DNA from: Phyllobacterium pellucidum
GTDB taxonomy: Bacteria > Pseudomonadota > Alphaproteobacteria > Rhizobiales > Rhizobiaceae
Assembly: GCF_013327855.1 (NCBI RefSeq)
Contig: NZ_JABUMX010000001.1
Location: 744,001-808,000, forward strand
Length of the DNA stretch: 64,000 nt
Direction: 5' to 3'
Shown here piece by piece: positions 55,015 through 62,812 of the stretch. Made by a program: the position numbers and the translations under genes. Below the pieces are notes generated by a model. It saw only the letters and a program-made list of their open reading frames with translations, was not told where the DNA came from and searched no databases. The stretch's first letter is position 1. Each line of letters starts with the position of its first letter.

Positions 55015-56199
55015 TCAGTTCAGCGGCAAGCGCCGGTAGGTACCGGGCTTCGCAGAGTCGTGATACTTGTTCTTCGGGCCGTTCTCGGCAAAATCCCTGT
55101 GGCAGGCAGCAAGGCGGTCCCGATCGAGTGTAACTCCGAGTCCCGGCCCTTCTGGCACTGGAACGACATTGTTTCGCGGTGAAAACGGCCCTTCCTCGAT
55201 GACGTCGGTGGTTTGCATTCGGAAAAGCGACTGGTTCGGCTCCCTTATCCAGCCGAGCGCCGCGCAGAGGTGAAGGTAAGCGGCGCTGCCGACGCCCGAA
55301 TCGCCGCTATAGCACCAGAAATCGATGCCGGCGTGTTCGCAGGCGCCAATGAAGCGGACGAGGCGGCCGATGCCGCCGTGGGTCGCGGGGTTGCCGACAA
55401 TCGCGTCCGGCACCCGCAATTCCATGGCGCGGGCAATGTCGATGTTGTGCGTCGAGAACGGTATCGAACAATGGCGACGCAATTCACGCATTTCCTCGAT
55501 TGTCGCGACAGGATCTTCCCAGTTGCGAACGTTCAGCTGCTCCAAGGCTCGCACAAGTTGCCGAGCAGTTGCAAGTGAATAAGCTTGGTTGGAATCGATT
55601 CGCAGCATCACATCGTCGCCGAGCTTCTTGCGGATGAGTTCGAGCATACGCAGCGAGACCTTCGGGTCTTCGGTCGAGAACTTTCCCTCGAAAAACGTGG
55701 TCCCGAACTGCTCGTTGAGCTCGACGCAATAGTCGGCAACTTCCTCCGGGGTCTTCTCGCCAATCGTGGCCGCGCCATCGCCGCGCAGGGAGAAATAATC
55801 GGTGAAAGGTATTTCCTTGCGCACCGCCCCGCCGAGCAATTGATAGAGCGGCTGGTTCCAGGCCTTGCCACGAATGTCCCAGAGCGCCATCTCGATTGCG
55901 CCAAAGGCGAGGATGCGCGTGCGATCGTTGATGCTCTGGACGCCGGTCCAGAATGGCAGGCAAACGTTCTCGGCGCCGGCAATATCGATCGGATCGCGCC
56001 CGATCAGGTGAGGCGCCAGCGTGTCATTGATGATCGCGGCGGCGGCAGAACTCGGCGCTTCGCCGAGCCCGATAATCCCGTCATCGGTTTCGACTTCGAC
56101 GATGGTTGGCGAAAAGCCATCGAGTTCGCCGAATACCCAGACATAGGGCGCTTCGAGCGTCAGGTTGATCGGGGTCGCGGCAATGCGGCGGATTTTCAT
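55015..56199 (-). CDS. Enolase-superfamily enzyme, glucarate dehydratase-like
   Basis: A 394-residue mandelate racemase/muconate lactonising superfamily protein. It has DGIIGLGEAPSSAAAAIIND (capping domain), FFEGKFSTEDP with a lysine, RIDSNQAYS with a metal aspartate, NWEDPVATIEEM with a metal glutamate and PFSTHNIDIARAM, near-GlucD positions. The region WCYSGDSG replaces the usual His-Asp dyad context. I infer a dehydratase of an acid sugar or hydroxy acid, but the substrate is unknown. It is 1 base from the upstream enolase-superfamily gene (TGAcATG), so the two are coupled. Confidence 0.86.
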   Translation of the reverse strand: MKIRRIAATPINLTLEAPYVWVFGELDGFSPTIVEVETDDGIIGLGEAPSSAAAAIINDTLAPHLIGRDPIDIAGAENVCLPFWTGVQSINDRTRILAFGAIEMALWDIRGKAWNQPLYQLLGGAVRKEIPFTDYFSLRGDGAATIGEKTPEEVADYCVELNEQFGTTFFEGKFSTEDPKVSLRMLELIRKKLGDDVMLRIDSNQAYSLATARQLVRALEQLNVRNWEDPVATIEEMRELRRHCSIPFSTHNIDIARAMELRVPDAIVGNPATHGGIGRLVRFIGACEHAGIDFWCYSGDSGVGSAAYLHLCAALGWIREPNQSLFRMQTTDVIEEGPFSPRNNVVPVPEGPGLGVTLDRDRLAACHRDFAENGPKNKYHDSAKPGTYRRLPLN

Positions 56200-56200
56200 G

Positions 56201-57307
56201 TCAGTGGCTCAATTCGAGAAACGGCTTGCCGAGGAGATCGGGATCAACATCAATGCCGAGCCCCGGACCGTCCGGCACGCCCATGCGGCTGCCGACGACC
56301 GGGGGCGCGTTGCGTGCAGTGCGAACCGTCACCCATTCGTGAAAGGCGATGGCATGCATGCGCCGTTCTTCCGGCGTCGACAGCGAGAGGTGGGCCATGG
56401 CAGCCGTGTCGACCTCGGCGCCGCCCGTGTCTTCCACGGTGATCATGAAGCCGAGATCAACCGCGACGTCGCGGATCTGGCGGGTCTTGGTCACGCCGCC
56501 GAGCCGCGAGATCTTGAGGGTCAGTCCGTCAGCCGCGCCCTTGCGATGAATTTCGAGCATCTGTTCGAGCGAAGTAACCGATTCATCGAGCACCATGGGC
56601 TTGTCGAGCGAACGGCGGACGGAGAGGCAATCGTCGATCGCGAGGCACGGCTGCTCCATCGTGTAGTCGATGGCGCGTGTCGCATCGGCGAACTGGCGCG
56701 CCTGATAGGCGGTCCAGCCGCCATTGGCATCACAGAAGATCACTGTACCTTTCGGCACCGCCGCAGCGACGGCCGTCACCCGCTCGATATCGTCGTGGAC
56801 CTTGCCGCCGACCTTGACCTGCAGGCGATGAAACCCTTCGCCGACGATGCGCCTGGCAAGATCAACCATCGCGTCGACGGAGCCGTGGGTGACAACCTTG
56901 TAGAGATCGGCCATGTCGCTTTCGCGGCCGCCGAGCATCGTCACCAGCGGCACCTCGGCGGCGCGGGCCGTGAGGTCGCAGCAGGCCATGTCGAAGGCAG
57001 CCTTGATGTAGGGGTGGCCGTTGAAGACACTATCCATCAGGCGGTTTATCTGCGCGAGCCCGCGAGGATCCCTGCCGAGCAGATGTGGTGCGATCTCCGG
57101 AACCCCTGCCCTGGCGCCTGCCGCAAAGGCAGCCGAATAGAAGTTTCCAAGTGGCGCCATCTCGCCCCAGCCGGTCACGCCGGTGTCTGAGGTAATAGAA
57201 ACCAAGATTGCATCGAAACCGTCGGCACCACGCCCCTTCGACATATTGTAGCGGCCGCCGACGAAGGGCTGCATAAGACTGTAGGCTTTGATGGACTTGA
57301 TCTGCAC
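56201..57307 (-). CDS. Enolase-superfamily enzyme, MLE/epimerase-like
   Basis: A 368-residue protein of the muconate lactonising subgroup, with metal ligands in FCDANGGW, EQPCLAID and VLDESV, and catalytic lysine in LKISRLGG. In the usual K-x-K motif the first lysine is glutamine here (LQVKVGG). Members of this subgroup include dipeptide epimerases, hydroxyproline betaine epimerases and cis-3-hydroxyproline dehydratases. I cannot pick between them. The start is a GTG at 57307, after GGAACGG. It follows the GntR gene at a gap of 48 bases. Confidence 0.86.
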   Translation of the reverse strand: MQIKSIKAYSLMQPFVGGRYNMSKGRGADGFDAILVSITSDTGVTGWGEMAPLGNFYSAAFAAGARAGVPEIAPHLLGRDPRGLAQINRLMDSVFNGHPYIKAAFDMACCDLTARAAEVPLVTMLGGRESDMADLYKVVTHGSVDAMVDLARRIVGEGFHRLQVKVGGKVHDDIERVTAVAAAVPKGTVIFCDANGGWTAYQARQFADATRAIDYTMEQPCLAIDDCLSVRRSLDKPMVLDESVTSLEQMLEIHRKGAADGLTLKISRLGGVTKTRQIRDVAVDLGFMITVEDTGGAEVDTAAMAHLSLSTPEERRMHAIAFHEWVTVRTARNAPPVVGSRMGVPDGPGLGIDVDPDLLGKPFLELSH

Positions 57308-57355
57308 GATAACCGTTCCCGTGTTCTTTGTGTGGAGAGCGCCTGCGGTCCGCGC

Positions 57356-58075
57356 TCAATTGTCGAGGCGTTTGCGGCTCCCCGGCTTCTTGGCGGCCTG
57401 CCTCTCCTCAAGCCCGCGCGCAAAAGCAACAAGTTCCTCAAAATCGAGGGCGATGTGCTCACGGGCGTGCCGCTGCGCCGCTTTCATGTCCTTGCCTTTG
57501 AGAAGACGCACATATTCCTCGTGCACGTCGAGCGAGGGCACCGGTTCGTTGCGTGCCCGTTGATGCAAGGCGAAATACATCTGCAGGCGGCTGGTGAGGC
57601 GCTGCCACGTATCGAGCAGGAGCGGGTGATCGGCCCATTCATAGATCAGGCCGTGCAGCTGCAGCGCCGTCTCGATCTGCCTGGTCGTGTCGATGTCGAG
57701 GGTCGCCTGCTTCACCGCAGCATGACGTCTGTCAAGTTCGGCAAAGAAGACCTCGGTGCGGAGCGGCCACGTTCTTTCGATGGCAAATTCGTCGAGAACC
57801 TGGTTGAGCGAATAGGCATCCTCGATATCCTTCGCCGTCACTTCGATCACGAATGTGCCCGCATAGGGAATGCTGGTAAGAATGCCCTCCTGGACCAACT
57901 CGCGCATGGCTTCGCGCAAGGGCGCGCGGCTCACCCGCATCTGTTCGGAGATGCGCAGTTCGTTGAGTTTCTGGCCAGGTTCGAGCTTGCCGGTGAGGAT
58001 GGCCCGTTTGAGCAGGCTGACGATCTCGGCCCTACGGGTCGTATCGACAATGGGGTCAAAATCCGTAGCGCTCAT
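57356..58075 (-). CDS. GntR-family regulator with FCD domain
   Basis: A 239-residue FadR/FCD regulator. The N-terminal winged helix has EIVSLLKRAILTGKLEPGQKLNEL, SRAPLREAMRELVQEGI; the C-terminal all-helical FCD domain contains histidines and acids (DRRHAAVKQ, LHGLIYEWADHPLLLDTW) that in this family hold a metal and a carboxylate ligand. ATG 58075 has GAGGATCC before it. It is the first gene of the catabolic cluster and probably controls it from two palindromes just upstream. A carboxylate effector is inferred from the family. Confidence 0.92.
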   Translation of the reverse strand: MSATDFDPIVDTTRRAEIVSLLKRAILTGKLEPGQKLNELRISEQMRVSRAPLREAMRELVQEGILTSIPYAGTFVIEVTAKDIEDAYSLNQVLDEFAIERTWPLRTEVFFAELDRRHAAVKQATLDIDTTRQIETALQLHGLIYEWADHPLLLDTWQRLTSRLQMYFALHQRARNEPVPSLDVHEEYVRLLKGKDMKAAQRHAREHIALDFEELVAFARGLEERQAAKKPGSRKRLDN

Positions 58076-58108
58076 GGATGGATCCTCGTTCCGATGCAAG
58101 AAAATCAG

Positions 58109-58162
58109 ATTGTCGACAATATTGCAATCGAGAACTCGCAGCATTAGCATCGACATGTCGAT
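58109..58162. promoter_or_regulatory. Twin palindromes, likely GntR (FCD) operators
   Basis: ATTGTCGACAAT (58109-58120) is a perfect 12-bp palindrome, and ATCGACATGTCGAT (58149-58162) is a perfect 14-bp palindrome. Their left ends are 40 bases (four helical turns) apart, both between the GntR start and the divergent SMR-like gene. Both contain GTCGA, and the first fits the TTGTCGACAA pattern of FCD-type GntR operators. I infer self-regulation of the cluster and perhaps also of the divergent gene. Confidence 0.65.
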
Positions 58163-58223
58163 CTGACCGCTTTAACAGCAGACTGACCGAGACGTAACGC
58201 GTACCTATCCACCGGAGATCGAC

Positions 58224-58556
58224 ATGACTTTGACGGGCTTTTTGCAGCTCACCGCTTCGACATTCACGTTCCTGCTCGCCGCGACGTGCGCAAAGGCATG
58301 GGCGCTGGCGCCGAGCAACGCGAAGCTGGTTCTAACCATTGTTCTCTATTCCGTCGGCAATCTCATCATGCTGCGTCTGGTACGCGAGTTCGGCATGGCA
58401 TCGGCGTTCAGCCTCTCGGCTGTCATCCAGCTTATTGCGGTCAATCTCATCGCGCTGGTTTTCTTTGGCGAGAAGCTGTCGATTGTTCAATCCTTCGGCA
58501 TCATCTTTGCTATACTTGCGGTCGGATTGATAACATTCGGGTCCGCCACCGAATAA
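58224..58556 (+). CDS. Small multidrug resistance-like membrane protein
   Basis: A 110-residue protein with four hydrophobic helices, size and spacing like SMR/EmrE-type transporters: FLQLTASTFTFLLAATCAKA, KLVLTIVLYSVGNLIML, FSLSAVIQLIAVNLIALVFF and SIVQSFGIIFAILAVGLITF. The first helix lacks EmrE's membrane Glu14 equivalent, so drug-proton exchange cannot be assumed. It is divergent from the GntR gene and shares its regulatory region, so it may belong to the same pathway, perhaps as an exporter. The start at ATG 58224 is well placed. Confidence 0.78.
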   Translation: MTLTGFLQLTASTFTFLLAATCAKAWALAPSNAKLVLTIVLYSVGNLIMLRLVREFGMASAFSLSAVIQLIAVNLIALVFFGEKLSIVQSFGIIFAILAVGLITFGSATE

Positions 58557-58571
58557 TCGGCAGGAGACGCG

Positions 58572-58856
58572 ATGCCGGAGGAGCATCAGGCGAAGATGGT
58601 TCGCATATCGGGCCGCGTACAGGGCGTAAGCTACCGCGTCTGGACGCGCATGGAAGCGCGCAAGCTCGGATTGGGGGGCTGGGTCCGCAACGAACCGGAC
58701 GGGAGCGTATTGGCCTTTATCGAGGGGCCGGATAACGCGGTATCCTCGATGCTCGATCGGTTCTGGCAGGGGCCGCCCGGTGCGTCGGTAAAGGATGTCG
58801 TGTCTGAGATTGCAGAGCCAGAAAATCTGTCGGGGGAGTTTCGGATAACGTCGTAA
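58572..58856 (+). CDS. acyP: Acylphosphatase
   Basis: A 94-residue acylphosphatase that hydrolyses carboxyl-phosphate bonds. The anion-binding loop is GRVQGVSYR with the catalytic arginine, and the second active residue is asparagine in GWVRNEPDGSV. The rest (FIEGPDNAVSSMLDRFWQGP) completes the ferredoxin-like fold. GCAGGAGAC lies before ATG 58572. It is close behind the SMR-like gene and before the SixA-like gene, an apparent forward run of three. Confidence 0.93.
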   Translation: MPEEHQAKMVRISGRVQGVSYRVWTRMEARKLGLGGWVRNEPDGSVLAFIEGPDNAVSSMLDRFWQGPPGASVKDVVSEIAEPENLSGEFRITS

Positions 58857-58870
58857 ATGCGAGGACTTCG

Positions 58871-59392
58871 ATGCGCAGGCTCATCCTCTTTCGGCACGCA
58901 AAATCGGAATGGCCGGCCGGCGTCGAGGACCATGAACGGCCGCTCGCCAAACGGGGCCGGCGGACGGCGCCATTGATGGGTGCGTTCCTCGCGCGGCAGG
59001 ACTTGCTTCCCGATCTTACCCTCGTTTCGACCGCGCGAAGAGCCATGCAGACTTTTGAGCTTGCGTCCGCCGAATTTGGAGCAAAGCTCGAATGGAAAGC
59101 CGAGCCCCGCCTTTACGATGCCCCCGTCAACGCGCTTCTCGACGTTGTCCGGCAGGCGCCCCCCACCATCTCGACCCTGATGCTTGTCGGTCATAATCCC
59201 GGCCTTGAAGAATTCGCACGCCAGCACGTGGCTGGTGGGCCCGAACCCGATCTTTCGCGGCTGCGCGAAAAATTCCCGACCGCCGGCATTGCCGTGATTG
59301 ATTTCAATGCCAAGGACTGGACAGCTGTTGAAACCGACCGCGGCGAACTCAAGCGGTTCGAGACGCCGAAGTCGCTCGAAGATACAAACTAA
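58871..59392 (+). CDS. SixA-like histidine phosphatase
   Basis: A 173-residue member of the histidine phosphatase superfamily, SixA branch. It starts MRRLILFRHAKSEWPAG with the RHA-type catalytic motif, then LVSTARRAMQTF, and LMLVGHNPGLEEF with the second catalytic histidine. SixA relatives dephosphorylate phosphohistidine proteins in phosphotransfer systems, which may or may not apply here. The ATG at 58871 lies 14 bases after the acylphosphatase stop. It converges with the ureidoglycine aminohydrolase-like gene. Confidence 0.88.
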   Translation: MRRLILFRHAKSEWPAGVEDHERPLAKRGRRTAPLMGAFLARQDLLPDLTLVSTARRAMQTFELASAEFGAKLEWKAEPRLYDAPVNALLDVVRQAPPTISTLMLVGHNPGLEEFARQHVAGGPEPDLSRLREKFPTAGIAVIDFNAKDWTAVETDRGELKRFETPKSLEDTN

Positions 59393-59401
59393 AAACCGAG
59401 C

Positions 59402-60238
<837 letters not shown>

Positions 60239-60430
60239 GGCCATTTCCTCTGCGTCTCCCGCCGAAGGCGGGCCTCGAAATCCAGATAACGCCTTCCTCA
60301 ATAGCCAAACAAGGGCCGATTCATACCCCTTAAAAAATTGAAAGTGCTTGCACGTTTAACGCGAGCCACGGCCGGTCAAAATTTGTTGATGCGACAGGGC
60401 AGGCCAGCGGCTCCTACCTATCGGCCGATC

Positions 60431-60450
60431 AGGGAGGAGCGTCCCTCCCT
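60431..60450 (-). terminator. Stem-loop at the clpP 3' end
   Basis: AGGGAGG (60431-60437) pairs with CCTCCCT (60444-60450), loop AGCGTC, spanning the clpP stop codon. No T-run follows on the minus strand. It may act with other factors as an end structure, so I rate it low. Confidence 0.35.
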
Positions 60451-61063
60451 AGCGCGCCTCCATGTCGTTGTTTCGTGACGTCAGCACCCGGTCGATCAAC
60501 CCCCACTCCACCGCCTGCTCGGCGTTCATGAACTTGTCGCGGTCAAGTGTCCGTTCCACCTCTTCGTAGGTTCGCCCGCAATGCTTGGCGTAAAGTGTGA
60601 TCATGCGATGTTTAACCTGTGCCATTTCCTCGGCATGGATCAGGACATCGGACGCTTGGCCCTGAAATCCTCCGAGCGGCTGATGGACATGTAGGCTGGC
60701 ATTCGGCAAGGCAACCCTGTGCCCCGGCTCGCCGCCCATGAGAAGAAAAGACCCCATCGATCGCGCAGTTCCCATGCACAATGTGTGTACGGGAGCGCGG
60801 ATGAACTGCATGGTGTCATACATGGCAAGCCCACTGGTGATAACGCCGCCATAGGAATTGATGTAGAGCGCGATGGGCAGCTTGGGGTTTTCCGCTTCGA
60901 GGAAAAGCAGCTGCGCGCAGACGGTTGCCGACATGGCATCGTTCACCTCGCCGTTCAGAAAAACGATACGCTCGCGCAGCAAGCGCGAATAAATATCGAA
61001 TGAGCGTTCTCCACGCGAGGATTGTTCCACCACCATGGGGACGAGTTGCATCGTGTCGCGCAT
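60449..61063 (-). CDS. clpP: ClpP-like ATP-dependent protease subunit (divergent paralogue)
   Basis: A 204-residue ClpP. The whole fold is recognisable from [20 protein letters not shown] on. The triad is retained: Ser in [11 protein letters not shown], His in [12 protein letters not shown] and Asp in LDRDKF. It departs from typical ClpP in [12 protein letters not shown], where INSPGG is usual, and GTARSMG, where GQAASMG is usual. This suggests a second ClpP working with altered partners. ATG 61063 has GGAGG upstream; the TTG 6 bases before is unlikely. It lies downstream of an ArsR/SRPBCC pair on the same strand, not beside clpX. Confidence 0.88.
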   Translation of the reverse strand: MRDTMQLVPMVVEQSSRGERSFDIYSRLLRERIVFLNGEVNDAMSATVCAQLLFLEAENPKLPIALYINSYGGVITSGLAMYDTMQFIRAPVHTLCMGTARSMGSFLLMGGEPGHRVALPNASLHVHQPLGGFQGQASDVLIHAEEMAQVKHRMITLYAKHCGRTYEEVERTLDRDKFMNAEQAVEWGLIDRVLTSRNNDMEAR

Positions 61064-61099
61064 GCGCAACCTCCAGATTTCCGATTGATGTTTTGAGTA

Positions 61100-61432
61100 T
61101 TAAGCGGCGAGCAGCATTCTTGGCACGGCGTCGTTCGCAGCCACCCGGGCTATGGTTCGCCGGTGAACGATTCCAAAAATGGTACCGCCACGGCCATTTG
61201 CACGTACGCTGAAAGTCACAATGCCTTGGTGGTGCGGCGGCTCGGTCTCCTCGATCAGCAACTCAAGTTGCTCGCGTTGCGTTTCGTGCAGAACCTCGAG
61301 CACATTCTGGTCCGGGAGCCAGCGCTTGCGAAAGGCTTCGACGCTGATCGCCTTCCAAACCTTGTCTGGGTCGGCCTCGAATTCGAAGCTAAATTCGAGT
61401 TGTGGCTCGGAACGTGACGGGGCTTCATTCAC
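61100..61432 (-). CDS. Short SRPBCC-like protein
   Basis: A 110-residue protein beginning LEFSFEFEADPDKVWKAISV, typical of the START/AHSA1 fold, followed by RKRWLPDQNVLEVLHETQRE. A proper SRPBCC domain is ~140 residues, so this form may be shortened. The GTG at 61432 overlaps the arsR stop (GTGA), with AAGGAG upstream, so it is coupled to ArsR. Its ligand is unknown. It is followed by clpP after 36 bases. Confidence 0.75.
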   Translation of the reverse strand: MNEAPSRSEPQLEFSFEFEADPDKVWKAISVEAFRKRWLPDQNVLEVLHETQREQLELLIEETEPPHHQGIVTFSVRANGRGGTIFGIVHRRTIARVAANDAVPRMLLAA

Positions 61433-61740
61433 TGGTCCATCTCCTTGAGCAGGTCCGCCAGATCGGCAGCGCGATCAGGCCAATAGGTGCGATATTTGGC
61501 AAGCCAGTTGACCAATATCAAAAGGCCATCGGGCTCGACTTCATATTGGGTGAACCGCCCTTCGCGGCGCTCCTTCAGAAGCCGCGCTTCGCGCAGGACC
61601 GAAAGATGCTGCGACATGGCAGGCTGGGTTATGCCTAAGCCTTGACGCAACTCGGTGGCGTTCTGCGGCGCGGCTGCGAGCTTTTCAAAAATGGCCCGGC
61701 GCGTCGGATCAGCAAGGGCTTTGAAAACGATTTGTTCCAT
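61429..61740 (-). CDS. ArsR family transcriptional regulator
   Basis: A 103-residue winged-helix regulator: FKALADPTRRAIFEKLAA, ATELRQGLGITQPAMSQHL with recognition helix, VLREARLLKERREGRFTQY for the wing. No metal-binding cysteine motif appears. It resembles the ArsR group paired with SRPBCC proteins. The ATG at 61740 is unambiguous. It heads the ArsR-SRPBCC-ClpP set and a perfect palindrome lies just upstream, so it is probably autoregulated. Confidence 0.92.
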   Translation of the reverse strand: MEQIVFKALADPTRRAIFEKLAAAPQNATELRQGLGITQPAMSQHLSVLREARLLKERREGRFTQYEVEPDGLLILVNWLAKYRTYWPDRAADLADLLKEMDQ

Positions 61741-61743
61741 GGG

Positions 61744-61769
61744 TTGAGATAAGCAAACACTTATCTCAA
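61744..61769. promoter_or_regulatory. ArsR operator palindrome
   Basis: TTGAGATAAG (61744-61753) pairs with CTTATCTCAA (61760-61769), six-base centre CAAACA. It lies 4 bases upstream of the arsR start, where it would overlap the promoter or transcript start. A site like ATAAG-N6-CTTAT is common for ArsR regulators paired with SRPBCC genes. Confidence 0.8.
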
Positions 61770-61785
61770 TGTCAAGCGAGCCAGT

Positions 61786-62691
61786 TTATTCCTGCTCGAC
61801 TTGTTCGGCGCAGGCCGCTTGCACGCAGTTTCGCAGCCAGCGGTGCGCGGCATCGGCATCGTGGCGGGGATGCCAAAGAAGCGAAACGGTGACGACGGGC
61901 ATCGACACCGGAAGCGGGAAGCTGTGCATGCCCATGCGCAAGGCGCTCGTGTGCCGTTCCGGCACGCTGGCGATCAGGTCCGAACCGCGGGCAAGCGCCA
62001 GCGCACTCGCAAACCCGCCGACGGTCACCACGATTTCTCGTTCAAGCCCCAGCAATTCCAGGGCCTCGTCGATGGGTCCCCTGTCGACCCCGCGCCGCGA
62101 AACACTGACATGCCGCCCCCCGACGTAGCGCCGGGTGGTCACCTCGCCCGCGGCGAGTGCGTGGCCTTTGCGAACCACACCGACGAACCGATCGCGGAAC
62201 AGCGTCTGGATGCGCAGTTCCGGGCTCGTTGCCTTGCCGACGACGCCTGTTTCAAGATCCACGGTGCCGTCGCGAAGCGGGGCACTTTCCCTGTCGGCCT
62301 TCTGCACAAAACGCAGGCGTACACCCGGCGCTTCTGCGCCGACCCGTGCCATCAGTTGCGGCCCGAACGTTTCGACGAAGCCGTCGCTGGTGCGCAGGGC
62401 AAAGCTTCGCTTGAGGCCCCTGAGGTCGAGTGATTCCCGCGGGCGCAGAACGGCCCGCACATCCTCCACGAGTGGACCCACGCGCTCGCGTAGTTCAAGA
62501 GCACGCGGTGTCAGGACAAGACCTCGCCCGGCACGTACAAGGAGCGGGTCGCCTGTCGTCTCGCGCAGACGCGCGAGCGCCCTGCTCATCGCCGATGGGC
62601 TCAGTCTCAGACGTTTGGCGGCGCGCGCGACGCTGCCCTCCGCGAGGAGCACATCGAGCGTAACGAGCAGGTTCAGGTCGGGCGGCGTCAT
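61786..62691 (-). CDS. LysR-family transcriptional regulator
   Basis: A 301-residue regulator. The N-terminal helix-turn-helix reads LNLLVTLDVLLAEGSVARAA, RLRLSPSAMSRALARLRETT, then LLVRAGRGLVLTPRA; a two-lobed effector domain follows. I take ATG 62691 (MTPPDLNLL); the longer frame runs into unrelated sequence. It is divergent from the MFS exporter at 62813 and probably controls it. The effector is unknown. Confidence 0.92.
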   Translation of the reverse strand: MTPPDLNLLVTLDVLLAEGSVARAAKRLRLSPSAMSRALARLRETTGDPLLVRAGRGLVLTPRALELRERVGPLVEDVRAVLRPRESLDLRGLKRSFALRTSDGFVETFGPQLMARVGAEAPGVRLRFVQKADRESAPLRDGTVDLETGVVGKATSPELRIQTLFRDRFVGVVRKGHALAAGEVTTRRYVGGRHVSVSRRGVDRGPIDEALELLGLEREIVVTVGGFASALALARGSDLIASVPERHTSALRMGMHSFPLPVSMPVVTVSLLWHPRHDADAAHRWLRNCVQAACAEQVEQE

Positions 62692-62812
62692 GTCACAACA
62701 ATAAGGACTTCGAGATATGGCGTCAAACGCACGATTGAAGTGCAAATGCTGCGTCTTCCGCCATCTGTCGCAAGCGCTTAGCCTACCGGGCGAAGTGGCA
62801 AGGAGCCCAAGG

